Assembly (NCBI GenBank): GCA_030267905.1
Contig: BRXX01000316.1
Span: 19,522-83,521 of the forward strand
Direction: 5' to 3'
Length of the DNA: 64,000 nucleotides
From: Triparma verrucosa
Taxonomy: Eukaryota > Sar > Bolidophyceae > Parmales > Triparmaceae
Shown here: positions 56,681-64,000 of the stretch, one piece after another
How the letters are laid out: every line of letters starts with the position of its first letter
Position numbering within the stretch: position 1 is the stretch's first letter
Program-made: the position numbers and the translations under genes
Notes under the pieces: model-generated
What the model saw: only the letters and a program-made list of their open reading frames with translations
Told to the model about the DNA's origin: nothing
The model's database searches: none

Positions 56681-58973
56681 CTATTTCTTTCCGTTTCTGT
56701 TGTTATTTAATTCCTCCCACACAGCCTCCTGCGGCGGCTTCCAACCCATCCTCACAGCAAGCTTCATAATCTGCCAACCTTCTTCTTCGTCAAGTTTAGT
56801 AGGTACTTTGTTGTTACGTCCTTTACCGGGTTGCTTGTTTGAACGGAGTTTCTCGTCGAAGCGGGATTTTGGGATTGAGACGGTGTTGGAGTAGGCCCCC
56901 CTAACAGGCTTTATTTTCACTTGGTATTTGAAACGGCCTTTCCAGGCGGAGGGGTTTATGTTCCACCTGGATTCGGAGGCGGCTTCGTAGGGGCCGAGGA
57001 AGTGCTTTGACTCGAAGTTGTACAGGAATAGGATGGCGCCCTTGGGGCATTTGGTGTTGTCGGAGGGGGCACCAAAGAGGCGGAGCTTGAGGCACTCTTT
57101 TTCGGTGGAGTTGTTGCAGTTGAAGACTCGGTAGGAGAGGGACCTTTTTGAGGTGGAGGGGCGGTTTGGTGGGGGACCAGTCAAGTCTATGACGTCTTGA
57201 CTTCTGCGAGGGGGCGGCGGAGGGGGGGGAGGGGGGGGAGGCGGGGGAGATTTCTCCTCTCCCTCCTCTGAATCAGAATTGGAATCCGACGAGACGAGAT
57301 CGACGGCCCGCTTCCGTTTCTTTTTCGTCTGCTGAGGGTTCGACTCGTCGGCCATTTGTTTCTCCTCCCCGTCTCGATTCTTTCTCTTGGCCTTGGCCTT
57401 GGCCTTGGTGGTGGTAGTGGTCGTGGCGTTCGTCTCCTCCTCTCCCTTTCCCCCCTCCGGCCCCTCCTCCCACCTCTCCAAATTATAATCTCCCTCCCCT
57501 ATCCTCCTCTCCCCCATCCACCTCTCCGGCGGTATAATCGCCGCCAGAATACTCATCGGTGGATCCTTCGGCGCCGTAACCTGATCCAACAAAACCTTAA
57601 AGTTAACCTCAAACGCCTTCTTAACCAACCCGATCCTAAAACTACTCTTCCCAACATCCGTCCCCCCCTCCAAAGGATTCTCAATACACAACGACATCGG
57701 CCTATTCATCTGAAAGAAATCGTCAAAAACCTTATCATGAGCCTTCGGAAAATACGCCCCTCCCCCCTCCACACAAATCCCCGTAGTAATATAATTAAAC
57801 CCCAGCCCATAAAGTTCTAAAAAATCCAACAACAGCCCGCCTAAATTACCGCAACTATATCTGCAACCTGCTGTATCCTCTTTCTCTCTCTGTTGTAAAA
57901 AACTAACTACCATTAATTGAACCATAAAAGCACCAACACCACCTTTATAAGGTTCATTCAAACCTCTACATTTAAGAAACTGTTTCAAAACCATAGTTAA
58001 AGGTCTGAGGGGCGGGAGGTCTGTTAAGAAACGTCTCATTAATTTACCAGCGATGGGACCGTTAGGGATGTCGAAGGATATATCGACGGAGGTATTTGTT
58101 GGACCGTGAGTACATTTAACTAAGGGGATGCGGGTGTGTTCGAGGACTTCGAGGTAGGTTAAGGAGTCGCCCCAGGCAGAGTGGAGGGAGTCCGCGAAGG
58201 AACGCATAGGGGATTGTTGGAGGTAGGAGGTGTCGGGGGGGGGGGGGGGGGGGGAGGGGGAAGGGGGGGAGGAGGGGGATTTTAATAAGCAGACGAGGTC
58301 GATGTCACTGCCGGGGAGGAGGAGGCCGGTTGACATTGAGCCGAAGATTACTATTTCTGGGAGTTGGGTGTGTGTGTGTGTGGGGGGGGTTCCGCGGAGT
58401 GTACGTTAGTTTTTATTGAGTATTCCCGCCTGTGTCGGTCGATCGCCTGTGTCGGTCAGTCGCCTGTGAAAAGCGGTCGCCTGGGCGGTTCCGCTTGGCT
58501 GCGCCAGCTCCTTACTCCGCCCAGACTTCCCGCTTTTCACAGACTTCCCTCCCGCCACTCTTCACGTCTCTCTCACCTCTCTCTCCATCAAACGTCTCCT
58601 GAATAATAGCGCCAATCTCCTTGACCAAGCCATCCCTCAAGTCCAACTCTTTCGTAGTAGGAGTTACGAGACGAGAGAACTCAACAATCTCATTGTGAAG
58701 TCTAGTCAGAGGGTGAGTGTCAGGATCGGGGAGGGAAGGAAGCCAGGGAGGAAGACCGGGGAGGGGAGAATGTGGGTCGAGTTTTTTCGTGTTTTTTGTG
58801 TTTTTTTTGGTTGAGTTGCCGGGATTTGTGGAACCTGATAAGGATCCTGAACCGGAGATTGAGGAGGTCACGGATGAAGAGTCTGATGATGAGGATATTG
58901 GGGAAGGAAATGCTAGAAAGTCTGAGTCTAGATCGTCGTTGTGAGATGCGTTGTGAGACGCGTTATTTGACAT
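56681..58973 (-). CDS. Noncanonical poly(A) polymerase (TRF4/PAPD5-like) fused to a DCD-like domain
   Basis: Two exons (58577-58973, 56681-58356) encode 690 aa. After a Ser/Asn-rich N-terminus and a helix (LTRLHNEIVEFSRLVTPTTK), the nucleotidyltransferase motif spans the splice (IVIFGSMSTGLLLPGSDIDL, with the paired Asps). The third Asp is in TSVDISFD. The PAP-associated part contains LTMVLKQFLKCRGLNEPYKGG and LLLDFLELYGLGFNY. These enzymes add short A tails to nuclear RNAs for decay or processing. A basic, acidic and Pro-rich linker follows. The final 130 residues (YRVFNCNNSTEKECL, LRLFGAP, AILFLYNFESKHFLGPYEA, INPSAWKGRFKYQV) match the plant DCD domain pattern. I know of no TRF4 with a DCD domain. 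A run of 20 G/C at 58235-58254 encodes poly-Pro. Confidence 0.85.
58235..58254. repeat. 20-base homopolymer G run (poly-Pro codons on the minus strand)
   Basis: Uninterrupted G on the plus strand inside the poly(A) polymerase gene. Its exact length is a likely sequencing uncertainty, although the reading frame is preserved here. Confidence 0.9.
58464..58542. ncRNA. Long imperfect hairpin inside the poly(A) polymerase intron
   Basis: CTGTGAAAAGCGG (58464-58476) pairs perfectly with 58530-58542, and CTGGGCGG (58481-58488) pairs with 58517-58524. A small internal loop and a ~28-base terminal loop complete the structure. It fills much of the only intron (58357-58576). It could be an intronic small RNA precursor, a folded intron or a small TIR element; no class can be assigned. 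Confidence 0.45.
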
Positions 58974-59648
58974 ATTAGAACTCCTTTATAAGATGTTGTG
59001 AGTATCACGTGTGAGTATCACGTGTGAGTATCACGAGGAATACGAGAATCGATATTCCTTCTTATCGCTTTATTTACGAAACTTTCGATTAAATTGATAT
59101 ATTGCGCTTGTGAAATATGTAAAGTATTATGAGGTCTTTCAATAATAATGGTCGTTTGAATCGTCTAATGGTGCGTCTAATGGTGAGATAAAACAGGGTT
59201 AGGATATGACTGGCAAAGTAGGACATAATCATGTGATAATCAGCAGGTGGGAATTGTGCCTGAAATATACGACTACTATTACTACTGATGTTGTATATCT
59301 TTCATACAATACATATACGTTATATTCTTAATAAATATTGTTATATCATACCGTATTTGAACAATTATGGACAATTATGGACAATCGAGGGCTGTGGCAT
59401 GGTGGCGCCGAACTGTCTCATTTATGACATACATAGGCGCTCATTTGTAATATCATTTGTAATATCATTTATGACAATATAATAATAATATAAGTCATAA
59501 TATAACACTAACAATAAATCATCACAGTCAGTCAAAGACAGCTCAGCTCATCAACCAACCCTAACCAGGTCTTCCGCCTTATCACCCTTCTCCTTATTAA
59601 ACTTCCAAACCCCTCTCTCTTCCCTCCTCCCCTCTCTTAAAACACAAA
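58974..59648. other. 675-bp AT-rich divergent promoter region with tandem duplications
   Basis: No gene is seen. It contains three copies of GTGAGTATCACGT (about 58989-59030), two of CGTCTAATGGTG (about 59161-59184), two of ACAATTATGG (about 59357-59379) and two or three of TTTGTAATATCA (about 59434-59470). Confidence 0.6.
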
Positions 59649-60026
59649 ATGGGAAAAGGTTCAAACGTCCAAAAAGCCCAAGCCGCTCGCGAGCGCAACC
59701 AAAAGAAGCTCGGTAAATCCCCCGAAGAGCGCAAAGAAGCCGCCGCCAAAGCAGCCGCCGACGCCCAAGCCTTCATGTGCACCATCTGCCGTCAGACGTT
59801 CATGGTGAACGTTAAAAAGGAGCTGCTGGCAGCGCACGCTACGACGAAACACCCTACGTCAACGCCTGCTCAGTGTTTTACTGCTTTGGTAGGTTGGGAT
59901 CCTAATGCTCCTGAGCCTGCGGCACAAGCGGCGGTTGTTAAACCGAAGAAGAAGAAGAAGGAGGAGGCTAGTTTGGATAGTCTTCTTGATGCGGGGTTGA
60001 ATATCGGGAAGAAAAAGAAGAAGTAG
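59649..60026 (+). CDS. Small zinc-finger protein of the At2g23090/SERF-like type
   Basis: Single exon of 125 aa. It begins MGKGSNVQKAQAARERNQKK, the basic SERF-like N-terminus, then a C2H2 finger (FMCTICRQTFMVN ... LLAAHATTKH) and PTSTPAQCF, the same order as the plant At2g23090 family. The C-terminus is longer than in plants and ends in Lys runs. The family is widely conserved, small and nuclear or cytosolic; its biochemical role is unclear. The sense strand is C-rich at the start and G-rich at the end. Confidence 0.85.
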   Translation: MGKGSNVQKAQAARERNQKKLGKSPEERKEAAAKAAADAQAFMCTICRQTFMVNVKKELLAAHATTKHPTSTPAQCFTALVGWDPNAPEPAAQAAVVKPKKKKKEEASLDSLLDAGLNIGKKKKK

Positions 60027-60193
60027 AGGGAGGGGAGAGGGGGAATGGAGGGGGGGGGAGAATGAGAGGTAGAGTGAAAAGAAAAGGAAAGAGAGAAAGA
60101 GTAACACATTTTTTAATTTTAGATGTTTCTTTTTACAACGTTTTGTTGTTTCAGGTCTCAGATACGTGTAACACACGTGTGTGTACTACGTTT

Positions 60194-61063
60194 TCATAGC
60201 TTGTTCGGTTTGTTCCCCTTCTGTCCAATTTTCTTCATATACCTATTAACCCTCCATCTAAGTACAGGGTTCTTCCTAGTCTCTTCGAGCATTTTATTGA
60301 ACTCCTCGCTGTTCAAACCGTACTTTCGGACGATGTCCTCGGCCAGGAGGGGGAAAGCTTCGCAGACTGTTTGAATTTTTGGGGATAAAAATGGGAGGAT
60401 GTTTGGGTCGCATACACGGAGGTTGTTTGGGAGGTTACGGACGTTGAGGCTCCGTTTGAGGGCTGTGGTCTGGGAGTCTCGGAGGTCCTCTATTTCGTCG
60501 AGGGTGTGGGCGAAGTTTTGGAGGCGGCGCTTACGGGCGAGGGAGAGGAGACGGAGGGAGGAGGGGTCTTCGATTAGGGGGACTTTGGAGAGGGAGAGAG
60601 AGGAGGAAATGCGGTAGAGGTAGGCTTGTTCCATGATGCGGGCTGAGAGAGTTTGGGAGAGAGTTTGGAGAAGGTGTGAGATGAATGAGGGAGGTTGAGA
60701 GGGAGGGAGTAAGCCTGTAAGCCTCACAAAAGTCATACAAAATAATATATTCCATCACCCACCTTTTAATTCTTCGTCCTTCGCGATTTTGCGCGACACA
60801 GAGTTGAACTGTGATACTGTGAGGCCCAGAGAGCGTATGACCTTGGAACTCTTGACAACATTATTCTGGCAAGCCCTCGCGATGCTCGGGTGGCGGTCGC
60901 AGTTTTTGGGGGAGCAAATTTCGGAGGAGAGGAAGGCGCGGGAGAGGAAAGGGACTTTCTGAAGGGCAGTCGCTTGGAGGTTGTCGCGGAGGGGTTCGGT
61001 AGCGGCCAGGGCGGCTGCGTAACGGTCGTAGAGGGATTCAGAGGGGGAGAAGAGGGTGACCAT
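60194..61063 (-). CDS. Hypothetical protein with two DUF4168-like helical motifs
   Basis: Two exons (60763-61063, 60194-60714) encode 273 aa. ATG at 61063 is preceded by TATAAAA. The helical motif VIRSLGLTVSQFNSVSRKIA in exon 1 and IVRKYGLNSEEFNKMLEE in exon 2 have the same spacing. They recall DUF4168 (xxYGLSVExYNxI), found in cyanobacterial and algal exported proteins. No signal peptide is obvious at this start. The donor is GTGGGT, one of few not reading GTGAG. Function is unknown. Confidence 0.6.
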
Positions 61064-61973
61064 TTTTATAGGAGCGGTGGCGGTGGTGCTCGGAAGGCTG
61101 GTAGTGGTAGCGATAGGGTTAGTCAACGGATAGAAACGATATAGGTTACGTCAGACAGGTTGAGGAGTGAATGATGTTGCGCAATGGTACAATTTGTTTA
61201 GGGGGAGGATTGTGGGAGGTTGAGGGCGGAGGGGATGAAGGAAGAGGGACAGCCGACGAACGAAAGGACAGGTGCGTTGGATTGAAGTGGATGACAGCCT
61301 CAGAACAGTCGTTTGTCTGAAGTTATGTGGGCCATTGTGCGAGGAGTGGGCTTTGGCCGTATCTCACCTCGTATCATCCTCATCATTTCTATCCCCTAAT
61401 CCTCGACCGCCTCGCAATTTAATTGCTCTCGATCGGCTCAAGGAGGAACAATTCGCGTACGAACTTGCCGCCAGGACGAGGGCGAATAATCGTAGGAGAC
61501 GGCACATTGCAGGGATTTTGGGCATATCACTGGATTGGGAGAGAGTAAATCGGTTTTGTGGCGGCTGTGTTTGTTCACTAGCGGGTACGAATATTCGGCA
61601 TCCACTGAATTACACTCGACACTCTCGACTTCTGTGACGAACTTTACTGAATGGCGTCGGAATGTCCTTTTTCAGCAGTTCCTTCAGCTTCAGATCACGG
61701 TGTTCAAAGTGGTGGGCGTTCGTCTGCTCCTGCAGCGGTTGCTACGAGCGGATGGTTGACCGAGCTGCGGTCTAGGTCGGAAGCAATCGAGACCGTCGGC
61801 GAATTTAAATCCTCGATCATAATCTCACCCCGCGCTCCCGACATTTTATCCACCGCAGCGGTAAAAGTTTTTTTTCCGATCGATTCGCTGAGCGCTCATC
61901 ATCTCTCAGAAGTGCTAAAGGGGCAGAGTAAGACTTTCTTTTCGTCGCCGACCAGCCAGCCGGTCGGAACACC
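61064..61973. other. 910-bp region between divergent genes with weak frames
   Basis: Frames at 61272-61637 and 61651-62025 (plus strand) are open but lack family likeness. Part of the first (DRLKEEQFAYELAARTRANN) looks plausible as protein. They may be leader exons of the palmitoyltransferase or chance. No RNA gene is seen. Confidence 0.4.
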
Positions 61974-63587
61974 ATGTTGGCATCCTACGGTACGGGGTTC
62001 AAGTACAAGAACTGGTTGGTTTTAGACGGCTGCGGTCTGTTCTGCGCCGGTATTACTTGGTTCCTGCACATTTGGGCGGCGTGGGTCGTCATAACCAAGG
62101 TCCTGGACCCGTGGATGGGGCCGGGGGCAATCACGACAATGAAGCTTAAGAAGGGCGAGAAGTTGGAGGACCTTGGAGACCCGGAGCTTCTGCCCACTCA
62201 CAAGAATATAGTGATGTTCACCGTTCACTGCTTGGCGTTCCTGACCATAGCGGGGTTGGCGCTGGCCGGGCACGGCAAGGCTATGACAACGAATCCCGGG
62301 GCAGTGCCTGAGCTCGCCGCGCCCGTCGGGACGGTCTTCTCCGGGCCCGAGGGCACGAAGGTGAGTTTTGTTTTGTTTTGAGGGCGAGGGAGCGATGCGA
62401 GAACCGTTGCGAGCCCAAGAACCGAGGCCGCTTGCGGCTGACACCACGATAACCATGTATATATAACTATGAAGCGAATGATTTTTTTGTATGTTGTGCT
62501 GGTGTCTCACCCCTGCTGTCCGCCGTTCGCCCGCGCTAGGATGAGGACGAGACGAAGGAGACCGACGTCCTCCTGGAGGAAAAGGGAAAATCAGACGCCA
62601 GCGGCGGCGTGGAGAGGAGGAATGGGAATAGTAACGGAGGAACGAACGCCGAAGGGGAAGGGGACGAGGAGCAGGCAATAAAGCCCAAGCCCAAGGTTCC
62701 GCACAGGACTTGCAGAAGGTGCGGCCCCAAGTCGTTCAAACCGCCCAGGGCCCACCACTGCAGCATCTGCAACCGGTGTGTAGTAAAAATGGACCATCAC
62801 TGCCCTTGGGTGAACAACTGCGTCGGGATAGGGAACCACAAGGTGAGAGGGTTTGGAGGGAGGAGGCTGGAGATTTGGGGACGACGGTGACGACTAACAC
62901 CACGCTTTCTTTGGGCGCAGTTCTTCATTCTCTTCATTAGCTACACCTTCCTTTCCTGCTTCTACTCTCTGAGCCTCGTCATGTACCGCTTCTTCACCTG
63001 TATGAATGTAATGCGAGGTGAGACGTGGGATAGGGTGCGAGGAGCCGAGGTATTTGCTGACGTCAATCCTCTAACTCTCAACTTAATTAATGTCTCGCCG
63101 TCTCGCCGCTGTCGCAGGGCCGGCCTGCATGCACAAGCCCTCAGACACGCTTCCAATTATCCTTCTCGTGATCGAAGGTGTGCTGTTTGGGTTGTTCACG
63201 AGCTGCATGATGCTCGACCAGTACACTGTCGTTACCACAAATGTCACGCAGATCGATAGGCTCAAGGGAGGAGACGAAGTAGGTGAGTTGATTTGGGACT
63301 CTTTGAGTTTGGTTTAGGGTGTTGGGAGGGTGGGTGTGGGGTTTATTGGACGTATTCCTTTTCGGACGTGTCTCTTGAGAGAATCTAACAAGTTTATACC
63401 GCCCACACACACAGCCCCAGATCACGAAGTAAACGAGACTTTTGGAGGGGACAAGGGGGCAGAGCTTGACTGGTTTCTACCAACAACTGTAGTCTTCCCG
63501 AGCAGCATGAAGGAGGAAATATACGGATTCTGCGTGCCTTGTGACGATAAGGAGGAAAACTTTGCAAGAATGGCAACACTAGTGTAG
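61974..63587 (+). CDS. DHHC palmitoyltransferase
   Basis: Five exons (61974-62360, 62540-62842, 62921-63017, 63118-63282, 63415-63587) encode 374 aa. Two membrane segments come first (LFCAGITWFLHIWAAWVVI, FTVHCLAFLTIAGLALAG). Then comes the Cys-rich DHHC domain: CRRCGPKSFKPPRAHHC, CNRCVVKMDHHCPWVNNC and VGIGNHKFF. Two more membrane segments follow (FFILFISYTFLSCFYSLSL, IILLVIEGVLFGLF). DHHC enzymes form an acyl-Cys intermediate and attach palmitate to Cys of membrane proteins, usually at the Golgi or ER. The domain order is standard. A possible extra last exon lies at 63674-63793. This is the last gene before the telomere. Confidence 0.93.
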
Positions 63588-63916
63588 GGTTATGGATTAT
63601 TGTATTTTATTTAAAGAATGAAATATTTGTAACAACTTTATTTGTAACCCTCCCCTTTCTCCCTTCCTTTCAGCCAAATGCGAAAGAGGAGTGCCAAGAT
63701 TGTTCCATTTTCAGCAACTCGAGAGATTCATATTTCAAAGGGATAGAATTTAGAGGAGGAGGCGAAGAGCATAGTGCAATATGGTACTGTTAGATAAAAG
63801 AAAACATTCACATTTTGGTTATTTAAAATTTTTCCGGTGCTGTGTTGTTGTTAAACGATGCCGATGCTAAGAATCGTCTTTGTCTGAGGGTTAGGTGGCT
63901 ATAATTACACAAGCTG
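63588..63916. other. Short subtelomeric gap
   Basis: Only about 330 bases separate the last stop codon from the telomere repeats. It holds a pyrimidine tract with CAG at 63673 and a 40-codon open stretch (63674-63793) that could be a terminal exon. A degenerate GAGGGTTAGG at about 63887 precedes the true repeats. Confidence 0.6.
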
Positions 63917-64000
63917 TTAGGGTTATGGTTAGGGTTATGGTTTGGGGTTAGGGTTAGGGTTAGGGTTAGGGTTAGGGTTAGGGTTAGGGTTAGGGTTAGG
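63917..64000 (+). repeat. Telomere, TTAGGG type
   Basis: Two TTAGGG units alternate with TTATGG at 63917-63940, then one TTTGGGG, then nearly nine perfect TTAGGG units from 63948 to the window end. The G-rich strand runs 5' to 3' toward the right edge, as expected for a right chromosome end. Confidence 0.97.

Noticed and set aside
61651..62025. 125-aa frame overlapping the palmitoyltransferase start
   Set aside because: No family likeness, and it runs into the DHHC exon in another frame; more likely leader sequence.
1..64000. CRISPR arrays, bacterial operons or integrated prophage
   Set aside because: The window has spliced genes and a telomere; no spacer-repeat array or phage gene set is present.

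Overview
This is nuclear DNA of a eukaryotic alga, read to a chromosome end. The last ~80 bases are TTAGGG repeats with the G-rich strand running off the right edge, so the right end is a telomere. Genes are dense and sit on both strands. Most are split by short introns (about 50-220 bp) with GTGAG donors, CTAAC-type branch sites and CAG acceptors; I model about 69 introns. Several products point to a photosynthetic stramenopile (heterokont) alga: a violaxanthin de-epoxidase family protein, a rubredoxin and an aspartate-semialdehyde dehydrogenase whose N-termini look like heterokont plastid leaders (signal peptide ending ASA-F or similar), and a BspA/DUF285 repeat protein. A bolidophyte or pelagophyte relative is my guess; the sequence alone does not settle it.

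Layout. 1-2.4 kb: end of a truncated gene, an Asp-Ser-tailed protein, and a cytosine-5 DNA methyltransferase broken by one in-frame stop. 2.8-12.4 kb: LRR protein, VDE-family protein, a small membrane protein and a double-domain membrane nucleotide cyclase. 12.6-21.5 kb: WW-MyTH4-FERM protein, small coiled-coil protein, RING-CH E3 ligase, NAK/AAK1-type kinase with a DPF-rich tail, and a Gly-rich membrane protein. 22-32.5 kb: COG4, a membrane-anchored CS-like protein, an SMP lipid-transfer protein, a polytopic membrane protein, and an HD-domain hydrolase. 32.9-39 kb: Pro-rich protein, ankyrin-PP2C phosphatase, rubredoxin, divergent DEAD-box helicase. 39-50.6 kb: PDZ-like adaptor, Tubby-like protein, frameshifted DUF285 protein, a decayed gene with a duplicated unknown domain, and a tyrosine-kinase-like kinase with PH-like domains. 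51-64 kb: small PPP1R14-like protein, aspartate-semialdehyde dehydrogenase, coiled-coil protein, RanBP2-type zinc-finger protein, a poly(A) polymerase fused to a DCD-like domain, a small zinc-finger protein, a DUF4168-like protein, a DHHC palmitoyltransferase, then the telomere.

The genes do not form one pathway; several concern membrane traffic (AAK1-like kinase, COG4, SMP protein, DHHC enzyme) and signalling (cyclase, kinases, phosphatase). Exon-intron models were built by joining reading frames at GT-AG sites and each was checked for frame continuity.

The most unusual feature is in the introns. About two dozen, in unrelated genes, end in nearly the same block: a TTCTAAC branch site, then TCGTCGCTTCGCTC-type sequence, then TCGTCGCAG. 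Some also carry the complementary block near the donor and could fold into hairpins. This looks like a family of introner-like elements or a strongly homogenised intron 3' module.
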